From the NCBI GenBank assembly GCA_964545205.1, contig CAZJFH010000040.1, positions 1-44,824 of the forward strand: a stretch of 44,824 nt of DNA, written 5' to 3'. This stretch comes from CAZJFH01 sp964545205 (GTDB taxonomy: Bacteria > Pseudomonadota > Alphaproteobacteria > Rhodospirillales > Magnetospirillaceae). The position numbers and the translations under genes are program-made. The notes under the pieces are model-generated. The model was not told the DNA's origin and did not search any database. It worked only from the letters and a program-made list of their open reading frames with translations. The stretch's first letter is position 1. Each line of letters starts with the position of its first letter. Positions 34,834-42,800 of the stretch are shown here, piece by piece.

Positions 34834-35292
34834 GTGACGGCCGTTCGGTGCATCGGGGATTGGTTCGCGGCGGCGGTGCGGCACGAGGGCGCCGGCCGGC
34901 TGCCCGAGGCCATCGCCGCCTACACGCGCCTCGTCGAGGTGACGCCCGACGACGCCGCGGCGTGGTTCAACCTGGGCAACTGCCTGCGCGAGGCCGGCCG
35001 CCGCGACGAGGCCGGGCAGGCCTTCCGCCGCGCCGTCGCGGCCGAGCCCGGATTCGCCGCCGCCTGGTTCAACCTCGCCCATCTGCTCGAAGAGCGCGGC
35101 GCCGGCGAGGCGGCGCTCGACTGCCTGGCGCGCGCCCTGGCGGCGGCGCCCGGCTACGCCGACGCCCATTTCAACCGCGCGCTGATCTGCGAACGCCTGG
35201 GCCTGTGGGCCGAGGCCAAGCGGCACTGGCTGTCCTATCTGCGGCTCGATCCCGGCGGCGACGGCGCGCTGCTGGCGCGCAACCGGCTCTGA
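34834..35292 (+). CDS. Tetratricopeptide-repeat protein
   Basis: 152-residue protein made almost wholly of about three TPR units (roughly residues 10-44, 44-77 and 78-112) with a fourth degenerate one. Repeated W/Y-FNLG and A.A..P positions are visible, for example AAAWFNLGNCLREAGRRDEA and FAAAWFNLAHLLEERGAG (shown in part). TPRs mediate protein contacts; the partner is unknown. GTG start at 34834 with GGGAGG upstream. No signal peptide. Confidence 0.8.
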   Translation: MTAVRCIGDWFAAAVRHEGAGRLPEAIAAYTRLVEVTPDDAAAWFNLGNCLREAGRRDEAGQAFRRAVAAEPGFAAAWFNLAHLLEERGAGEAALDCLARALAAAPGYADAHFNRALICERLGLWAEAKRHWLSYLRLDPGGDGALLARNRL

Positions 35293-35320
35293 CCATCCAT
35301 CCGCAACTTCCGGCCGGGTC

Positions 35321-35334
35321 ATGCGTTCACGCAA
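35321..35334. promoter_or_regulatory. Imperfect CRP/FNR-type palindrome upstream of HPF
   Basis: ATGCGTTCACGCAA differs by one base from the TTGCG-N4-CGCAA palindrome found at 33405-33418 and keeps the same 4-nt spacer. It lies 135 nt before the HPF-like gene. A possible -10 (TATAGT, 35407-35412) is 80 nt further on. Weak on its own; more interesting because of the nearby perfect copy. Confidence 0.3.
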
Positions 35335-35468
35335 TGGGAGCGCCGGCGACGGCGGCCCCGATGGCGAGGCCGGCCCTTCCCCCGGCCGGTCCGGTCCTTA
35401 GATTGTTATAGTGGACCGTTGCCATGGCCGTTCCCGGTGGCAGCCGAATCACTGAGAAGGATGTGCTC

Positions 35469-36032
35469 ATGGACGTACCTCTCGAGATCCGCTTTCACAA
35501 CCTGCAGAGCTCGGAAGCCGTCGAGGCGGCGATCCGCGAGCGCGTCTCGCGTCTCGAACGGTTCTACGACCGGCTGACGAGTTGCCGCGTCGCCGTCGAG
35601 GCGCCGCACAAGCAGCATCGCAAGGGCAACATCTACACCGTGTCGATCGACATGGGCGTTCCCGGCGGCGAGCTCATCGTCAACAAGGAACCGCACCGGC
35701 CGAGGGAGCGCTACGCCAATCCCGACATCTACAAGGCCATCCGCGAGGCGTTCGAGGCCGCCGAGCGGCAGTTGATCGACTACAAGACCAAGCAGCGCGG
35801 CGACACCAAGGTGCACGCCGAGTTCTTCCACGGACAGGTGCGCGACGTGGATGCCGATCACGGCTTCCTGATCACCAACACCGGCAGCAGCCTGTATTTC
35901 CATCGCAACAGCGTCCTCGACGATTTCGACGGCCTCAAGCCGGGCGACGTCGTCCATTACGTCGAAACGGTCGGCGACACCGGGCCGATCGCGCAGAAGG
36001 TCTGGCGGGCCAGCAGCCACCAGGAGATCTGA
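35469..36032 (+). CDS. Ribosome hibernation factor (HPF/RaiA) fused to cold-shock domain
   Basis: 187-residue two-domain protein. Residues 1-110 form an HPF/RaiA (sigma-54 modulation) domain, with MDVPLEIRFHNLQSSEAVEAA and the basic KQHRKGNIYTVSIDM strand that binds the decoding centre. Residues about 118-180 form a cold-shock OB-fold: FFHGQVRDVDADHGFLI, SLYFHRNSVL and LKPGDVVHYV correspond to CSD strands with RNP-like positions. This fits a factor that silences ribosomes in stress and also binds nucleic acid. The ATG at 35469 has AAGGA upstream; it begins a new unit after the TPR gene. Confidence 0.9.
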   Translation: MDVPLEIRFHNLQSSEAVEAAIRERVSRLERFYDRLTSCRVAVEAPHKQHRKGNIYTVSIDMGVPGGELIVNKEPHRPRERYANPDIYKAIREAFEAAERQLIDYKTKQRGDTKVHAEFFHGQVRDVDADHGFLITNTGSSLYFHRNSVLDDFDGLKPGDVVHYVETVGDTGPIAQKVWRASSHQEI

Positions 36033-36041
36033 GGCGGTAAA

Positions 36042-36069
36042 GCCCCCGGTGGTGGTGGCCGCCGGGGGC
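36042..36069 (+). terminator. Stem-loop after the HPF-CSD gene
   Basis: GCCCCCGG (36042-36049) pairs with CCGGGGGC (36062-36069) 9 nt after the stop codon. The following ATCTCTCATCCTTT is only moderately T-rich, so termination efficiency is uncertain. Confidence 0.6.
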
Positions 36070-36188
36070 ATCTCTCATCCTTTCTCGTCCCCTCCTACCT
36101 TCGAGGGGTGCCGAACGGCCGCTTCCGGACCAAGCTATCGACCATGGTCTGACCGACCGTGTCGCGCGATCTGGCCGGAGGAGGATGG

Positions 36189-38534
36189 ATGAAGGCGAGG
36201 ATGGCCGAACTACTGTCCCGGCTGCGGCGTTGGGGGCCCGGGCTGCGCGGTGCCGGGCGGCTGGGCGGGCGCCTGGCCCGCTGGAGCCTGCGCGGCCTGG
36301 CGGTGGTGGCGGTGCTTGGCGCCGTCGGCATCGCCGTCGGCGGCGGCGTGCTGGCGCATTATGCCGTGACCTTGCCGCTGCCGGACCACGTGCCGGCCCT
36401 GGCGCCGCGGACCTCGGCGGTGCTCAAGGCCGCCGACGGCAGTCCGCTGGCCAGCACCGGCGCCGTGAAGGGCGACGCCCTGACGGTGGACGAACTGCCG
36501 CCGCATCTGGTCCGCGCGGTCCTGGCGATCGAGGACCGCCGCTTCTACGAGCACCAGGGCATCGACATCGTCGGCATCGCCCGCGCCGCCTGGGTCAATT
36601 TCCGCGCCGGCGCCATCGCCGAGGGCGCCAGCACCATCACCCAGCAGCTCGCCCGCAACCTGTTCCTGTCGCAGCGCCGCACCTACGAGCGCAAGCTGCA
36701 GGAGATGATGATCGCGCTGTGGCTGGAGCAGCGCCTGAGCAAGGACGAGATCCTCGCCCGCTACCTCAACACCATCTATTTCGGCGCCGGCGCCTGGGGC
36801 GTCGACGGCGCCGCGCGGCGCTATTTCGGCAAGTCCGCCCGCGACCTGACGGTCGCCGAATCGGCGATCCTGGCCGGCATCATCCAGGCGCCCTCGCACT
36901 ACGCGCCGACGCGCAACTTCGAGGCGGCGCGCCAGCGCGCGGCGGTGGTGCTCGACGCCATGGTCGCGGCCGGTTCGCTGTCGCCGCAGCAGGCGGAGCG
37001 GGCCAAGCAGGCGCCGGTGACCCTGGCCCGCGAGATGGTCGCGACGCCGGGCGCGCGCTACTTCGCCGACTGGGCCGGCTCCGAGATCGCCGCGCTGCTT
37101 CATCCCGGGCAGCCGCCGGTGATCGCCCAGACCACGCTCGATCCCCAGCTGCAGGCGCTGGCCGAGCGCGTCGTCGGCGAGTGGCTGGAGCGCCGCGGCG
37201 CGGACGCCGATGCCGGGCAGGCGGCGCTGGTGGCGATGGCGCCGGACGGTGCCGTGCTGGCGATGGTCGGCGGCCGCGACTACGAGGCCAGCCAGTTCAA
37301 CCGTGCCGTCCAGTCGCGGCGCCAGGCCGGATCGCTGTTCAAGCTGTTCGTCTACGTCGCCGCGCTGCAGGCGGGCTATCTGCCGTCGGACGTGATGATC
37401 GACCAGCCGGTGCGGGTCGGCGCCTGGGAGCCCGAGAACTACGACCAGTACTATCGCGGCCCGGTCGATCTGCGCACGGCCTTCGCCAATTCCATCAACT
37501 CGGTCTCGGTGCAGCTCGCCTCCGCGGTCGGCTGGGGCCGGGTGGCCGAGGTCGCGCGCAGCATGGGGGTCGGCTCGCCGCTGATGCCGGTGCCGGCGCT
37601 TTCGCTCGGCGCGGCGGACGTCAGTCTGCTCGAAATGACCGCCGCCTACGCCGCGGTCGCCGCCGACAAGCAGCGGGTGCTGCCCTACGGCGTGCGGCGG
37701 CTGCTGGTCGGCGAGCGCGTCGTCGACCTGCAGCCGCGACCGGCGCGGCAGGCGAGCTGGAGCCGCAGCGACGTCCTGGAGCTGCTGACGGCGGTGATGC
37801 GCGAGGGGACCGGCGCCGCCAGCGCGTTGCCGCGGCCGTCGGCCGGCAAGACCGGCACCAGCCAGGACCACCGCGACGCCTGGTTCGTCGGCTTCACCGC
37901 GGACGTGATCGTCGGCGTTTGGGTCGGCAACGACGACAACAGCCCGATGAACGCGATCACCGGCAGCAAGCTGCCGGCCAAGATCTGGCAGGATTTCATG
38001 ATCGCCGCCGACAAGATCAAGCGCGACTCCGGCGGGCCGGACGCGTCCGGCGACGAGGACCCGCTGCCGCCGATGGCGTCGATCGGCATCGACGAATACA
38101 CCCAGCTCGCGTCGCTGTCGGGGCTGCCCGAGGCCTATGCGGCGCGCGGCGCGCTGCCCCAGGTCACCCGGCCCGGCGGCAGTTCCGATCACATCCTGCA
38201 GGTCGAGCCGCGCACGCTCGACACGCCGGTCAGCGGCGTGCCCCAGGTCCTCGACACCGGCACGCTGGTCGTCGACGGGCGGGTGGTGCGCCTGGCCGGC
38301 GTCTCGGGCAGCAGCCGCTTCACCGAGCAGATGCGCCGGTTCATCGCCGGGCGCGCGGTCAGCTGCCGGCCGGTGACCGGCGGGCGCCATCGCTGCGAGG
38401 TCGGCGGCCGCGACCTGTCGCGCATCGTCGTCTACAACGGCGGCGCCCGCGCGAGTTCGGACGCGCCGCCGAGCCTGAGCGACGCCGAGGAGCGGGCGCG
38501 CGCCCAGCGTCGCGGCCTCTGGGGCGGCGGCTGA
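36189..38534 (+). CDS. Bifunctional penicillin-binding protein 1 with C-terminal SNase-like domain
   Basis: 781-residue class A PBP. An N-terminal cytoplasmic basic segment and one membrane anchor (about 28-55) precede the GT51 transglycosylase with catalytic E115 in IEDRRFYEH and the GASTITQQLARN motif. The transpeptidase has S382 in SLFK (SxxK), SIN (ANSINSV) and K554 in KTGTS. Residues about 690-781 resemble the staphylococcal-nuclease/thermonuclease OB-fold (VRLAGV, VSCRPVTGGRHRCEV, ending ARAQRRGLWGGG), but the usual DxPE catalytic stretch is missing, so it is probably a non-catalytic binding module. ATG at 36189 follows GGAGGAGG; a GTG at 36159 is less likely. Confidence 0.9.
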   Translation: MKARMAELLSRLRRWGPGLRGAGRLGGRLARWSLRGLAVVAVLGAVGIAVGGGVLAHYAVTLPLPDHVPALAPRTSAVLKAADGSPLASTGAVKGDALTVDELPPHLVRAVLAIEDRRFYEHQGIDIVGIARAAWVNFRAGAIAEGASTITQQLARNLFLSQRRTYERKLQEMMIALWLEQRLSKDEILARYLNTIYFGAGAWGVDGAARRYFGKSARDLTVAESAILAGIIQAPSHYAPTRNFEAARQRAAVVLDAMVAAGSLSPQQAERAKQAPVTLAREMVATPGARYFADWAGSEIAALLHPGQPPVIAQTTLDPQLQALAERVVGEWLERRGADADAGQAALVAMAPDGAVLAMVGGRDYEASQFNRAVQSRRQAGSLFKLFVYVAALQAGYLPSDVMIDQPVRVGAWEPENYDQYYRGPVDLRTAFANSINSVSVQLASAVGWGRVAEVARSMGVGSPLMPVPALSLGAADVSLLEMTAAYAAVAADKQRVLPYGVRRLLVGERVVDLQPRPARQASWSRSDVLELLTAVMREGTGAASALPRPSAGKTGTSQDHRDAWFVGFTADVIVGVWVGNDDNSPMNAITGSKLPAKIWQDFMIAADKIKRDSGGPDASGDEDPLPPMASIGIDEYTQLASLSGLPEAYAARGALPQVTRPGGSSDHILQVEPRTLDTPVSGVPQVLDTGTLVVDGRVVRLAGVSGSSRFTEQMRRFIAGRAVSCRPVTGGRHRCEVGGRDLSRIVVYNGGARASSDAPPSLSDAEERARAQRRGLWGGG

Positions 38535-38658
38535 AGCCGTCGCCGCCACCGGCCGAACGGAATGGCGCCCTGGCGGGTCGGCCGATGGCGAAATGCACCG
38601 CTGACATCGCGGCCCGACGTGACGAAATCCAGCACGCCAAAGTCGTGCGGGAGTTCCG

Positions 38659-39726
38659 ATGCGGATCGAGCGGATTGCGATGGAGGGCGCGGAGTTCCCG
38701 CCCGGGCGGCGCGGATATCGTCCGGCCGCCGAGGCCCGGGCCTTCGCGCCGGGGCCGGCGCCGGGCGGCGCGTCGCGCCTGCTGCTGACCGTGGACGTCG
38801 AGGAGCAGTTCGACTGGAGCCGGTTCTCGCCGACCGACCACCGGGTCGACGGTGCCGCCGCGCTCGCGGCCTTCCATCGGAGCTGTCGCGGGCTGGGCGT
38901 CAGGCCGGTGTACCTGGCGACCTACGCCATCCTTCGGAACCCGGCCTTTCGCGATTTCCTGACCGAGGCGTTCCGCGACGGCTCGGCCGAGATCGGCATT
39001 CACCTGCACCCGTGGATCACGCCGCCGCATTGGGAACGGCCCGACCGCCACGCCAGCCTGCAGTGCAACCTGCCGCAACACCTCGAGCGGCGGAAGCTGC
39101 AGGTCATGTGCGAGGCGTTCGCGAGCGTGTTCGCGACGGCGCCGCGCATCCATCGCGCCGGCCGCTGGGGCGGAAGCGAACGCGGCTCGTGGCTGCTCGA
39201 GCGCCTCGGCATCCCGGTGGACCTGAGTCCGTGCGCCGAGCGGGCCGATCTCGCGGCGGTCGACGGCCAGCCGTTCTGGGACGGTCGCGCCGGCCGGACG
39301 CTGGTGGTCCCGGCCTCGTCCGCGCCGTTCCTGCGCGGCCCCGACCGGCTGTCCAGCCTGCTGCGCCGGCGTTGGCCGCTGCTGCCCGGGATCGGCGAGC
39401 GGCTGCACCGCAGGTTCGGAAACCCGGTTCGGTTCTCGCCCGAAGGCAGCCCGACGCACCGGCTGCGCGCCATGCTGCCGACGCTGGCCGCGCGGCCGGT
39501 CACGGTGCTGTCGCTTCACAGCACGTCCTTGTACGCCGGCGGCAGTCCCTATTCCCGCGACGCCGCCGCCGCGGCGCGGATCCGCGACGGCGTCGCGACG
39601 ATCCTGCGCGAGTGCCTGGACTCGGGACTGTTCCGCCCGACGACCTGCGCCGCCCTGCACGACGAGGCGTCGGCCCGCCGGGCGCAGCGCCGGCGCGACT
39701 GCCCAAGAGATTCCGTGCCGGTTTGA
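38659..39726 (+). CDS. Polysaccharide deacetylase-like (WalW-type) protein
   Basis: 355-residue NodB-fold protein similar to WalW-type carbohydrate-esterase-4-like proteins. A 38-residue non-conserved N-terminus leads to TVDVEEQFDW (D46, E48, E49, equivalent to the first metal/catalytic motif). GIHLHPW with H115 and H117 is the metal-binding His motif. IHRAGRWGG follows, and VLSLHSTSLYAGGSPY provides the late His. A true CE4 HxxxH is replaced by HxHP, as in the WalW group, so activity is uncertain. No signal peptide is clear. GGGAG precedes the ATG. It lies 124 nt after the PBP gene, suggesting a cell-envelope polysaccharide role. Confidence 0.75.
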   Translation: MRIERIAMEGAEFPPGRRGYRPAAEARAFAPGPAPGGASRLLLTVDVEEQFDWSRFSPTDHRVDGAAALAAFHRSCRGLGVRPVYLATYAILRNPAFRDFLTEAFRDGSAEIGIHLHPWITPPHWERPDRHASLQCNLPQHLERRKLQVMCEAFASVFATAPRIHRAGRWGGSERGSWLLERLGIPVDLSPCAERADLAAVDGQPFWDGRAGRTLVVPASSAPFLRGPDRLSSLLRRRWPLLPGIGERLHRRFGNPVRFSPEGSPTHRLRAMLPTLAARPVTVLSLHSTSLYAGGSPYSRDAAAAARIRDGVATILRECLDSGLFRPTTCAALHDEASARRAQRRRDCPRDSVPV

Positions 39727-39773
39727 CTTGTTTCCGGCGCTTCCTCCTCTCCCTCTGCATTCTGCGATGAACC

Positions 39774-39805
39774 AAAAAAAGGGGCGGCGAGTCGCCTCGC
39801 CGCCC
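39774..39805 (-). terminator. Intrinsic terminator of the RTX protein gene
   Basis: GGGCGGCGAG-TCGC-CTCGCCGCCC (39782-39805, 10-bp stem) is followed on the minus strand by a run of seven U residues. It lies 30 nt beyond the RTX gene stop codon. Confidence 0.92.
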
Positions 39806-39834
39806 GAGTGGTCGGATAGCCTGCGTGCCGCTCC

Positions 39835-42800
39835 CTAGGCCATCAGGATGTCCGACGAATTGAGCTGGCCCTGGCCGACGCCCAGCAGCGTGACCGCGTC
39901 GGTGCCGAGATGCAGGACGAGGTTGCCGTCGGCGTCGACCGTCGCCGTCGACAGCACCTGCGAGGCGGTCGACGGTCCGCCGTTGAGGCCGGCCTTGATC
40001 TGCAGCTTGTCGCTGCCGGACACGAAGTCCAGGACCACGTCCTTGCCGCCGTCGACCTCGGTGAAGACGAACACGTCGGCGCCCTTCCCGCCCTTGAGCA
40101 TGTCGTTGCCCGTGCCGCCCGACAGCGTGTCGTTGCCGTCGCCGCCGAACAGGTAGTCGTCGCCGGCGCCGCCGAAGAGCTGGTCGGCCCCGGCATGCCC
40201 GAACAGCATGTCGATGCCGCCGTTGCCGCTGACGACGTCGTTGCCGACATTGCCGTGCAGCAGCTCGCCGCGGCTGCCGCCGGTCATCGTGGTCGCGGCG
40301 GTGGTGGTGGTGATCTTGACGTCGGCGTTGGTCAGCATGGTGCCGTCGGCCAGCCTCGGGGCGATCAGCCAGGTCGAGTTGTTGGCGTAGGCCGCCGTCA
40401 TCGCCGTCGTGTGGAACATCATGAAGCCGTAGGCTTCGACCGCTTCCGGCGAGCCGGTGGCGCTGATGATGCTGGCCAGCGCCGGCTTGGCGATGGCGGC
40501 GAAGTCGTCGGCGGCGTAGGGCGTGCCGGTCAGCGTCGAGGTGGTCGTCGAGAACGAGGCGTCGAACACCTGCTTCCAGGTGGTGTAATTCGCCTTGGTC
40601 GTCGGGTCGAACACCACCAGGGTGTAGGACGGACCCTGCAGCGGATCGAAGCCCTTGTCGGCGGATAGGAAGCGGCCGGCGAGGAAGTTGGTCTGCCACT
40701 CCAGGATCTCGGCCGCCTTGGCGAAGCCGCGGTCCTGCAGGCTGCCCATCACGGTGGCGAAGTAGTCGTTCTGCCACGGCGCGGTGCCGCCGGCGTCGCG
40801 GTACTCGCCCTTGACCCAGCCGGTGACCTCGCCGGCCGGGTTGGCGAGGAAGCTGTCGTACATGGTCTGCAGGTTCTTGTTCAGCAGCGCGTCGAAATAG
40901 GCCTTCATCGGGTCGGCGTCGGGGATGGCGTAGGCGGCGTTGCCGACCGAGCGCATGGTCCAGGCCTGAGACCGCACCTCGCCGTTGTTGAGCAGGCCTT
41001 CCCCGTACTGGCGGGCGGCGGGCCAGGTCGCCGCGACGCCCCAGCTCGCCGTCGCCTCGAGCTGGTCGAGGTAGTACTGGCTGCCGGTGAGCAGGTAGGG
41101 CACGTAGGCGAGGTCGGGATGGTGCGGCTTGTCGGGCGTCCAGCCGCCGCCGGGCGCATAGGGCGCCGGCAGGGCGTCGACGCCGTACTGCGGGTCGCTG
41201 CCGCGGCCGTCGACCCACAGGTTGGGCCGCAGGTCGACGCGGACCATGTCGCCGCCCATGACGTTGTCGCGCAGCTGCCACGGCACGCTGCCGGCGGCGT
41301 CGGCGTTGGCCATCATCGTCGCCAGGGCCCGCGGATCCTGCGAGATCAGGTAGTCGGTGGTCCAGCCCGGGGCGAGGCCGATATCCTCGCGGGCGCCGGT
41401 GGTCGGCATGTACTTGGTGATGGTGGCGTTGCCCATCAGCGTGGTGTCGCTGGCGGCCAGCTGCGTCTGCGACGCGTCGAGCGCGGCGGCGTTGATGCCG
41501 ATCGAGGTGTCGTAGTCGGGCATGGCGCCGGTGGCCGAGAAGTAGGCCATGTCATAGGCCGGCATCAGCTTCGACGGCGCGCCGTCCCACACCTCCTTGT
41601 GCCACGAGGCGTAGGAGTAGTGCGCGATGCCCGACTCGCTGTAGGCCACGCCGCCGTTCTCGCGGATCGCGACGTCGTAGGTGTAGGTCTGGGGCGTCTT
41701 GTAGGCCCAGCTGTTCTCGACGATCACGTCGGTGCGCACGCTGCCGTCGTCGAGCACGCGGATGTCGAAGGTCGCCTGCAGGTGCTCGTTGATCGCGGTG
41801 CTCACGCGCACCTCGGTGGCCTGCGGGCCGCTCATCCAGGTCTTGACCGTGCCGGCGGCGATGGCGTCGCTCAGCACCTTGGCGGCGTCGATGGTCGTGG
41901 CCTCGCCGGTGCTGAACTTCAGGTCGAGCTTGAGGTCGTAGCCGGTGGCCAGGATGTCGGCCGGCTTCAGCGCGGTGCCCGAGGCGGCGGCACCCTTGGC
42001 CAGCATGACGTTGAGCATCTGGCCGGCCGGCACGCTCGGCGCGTCGAAGGTCAGCAGGGCGTGGGCGACCGAGCCGTCGGGGTTGGTCGTCTTGACGTCC
42101 ATCTGCACGGCGATTTCGCCGCTGCCGGTCTTGATCACCAGGGCGTCGCCCGGCTTGACCTGGCCGGCCTTGAACACCTGGCCGAAGGTCATCTTGCCCG
42201 CCGCGGCGTCGGCGCCGGTGTGGTTCTTGAGCGCGTAGCCGACGATGTCGCCGCTGGCCGAGGCCTGCGCGAGCTCGGGCGCCTTGACCGCGCCCGAGGT
42301 GCCGGCGGGCAGCGCCGCGTAGCCGAGGCCCTCGGTGGGGCTGGTCGGCGAGGTCGGTTCGGTCGGCGAAGTCGGCTCCGTCGGCGAGGTCGGCTCGGTC
42401 GGCGAGGTCGGCTCGGTCGGGGTCGGGTCGGTCGGAGTCGGCGCGGTCGTGCCGGTCTCGGCGGTGGTGGTGCCGTCGGCGTTGAGCTTCAGCACCTGGC
42501 CGGCGAAGGCGACCTTCTCGAGCCCGACCAGATGGTCCTTGTGCCCGGTGGCGGTGTCGAGGACCACCCAGTTGCCCTGCGAGTTCAGGCTCAGGGTGTA
42601 GCCGGACTGGACGCCGTCATAGGCCGCGATGTCGGTGCCGTAGCCGCCGTAGAAGGTGTTGCCGTTGGCGGTCTTGGCGACGAAGACGTTGTCCAGCGCG
42701 TTGCCGGTCACGGTGGTGCCGTAGCCGGACAGGACCAGGTTCTCGACGTTGGCGCCGAGCTGGTAGGCCCTGTTGGTCGCGGTCAGGTAGACGGTGTCGA

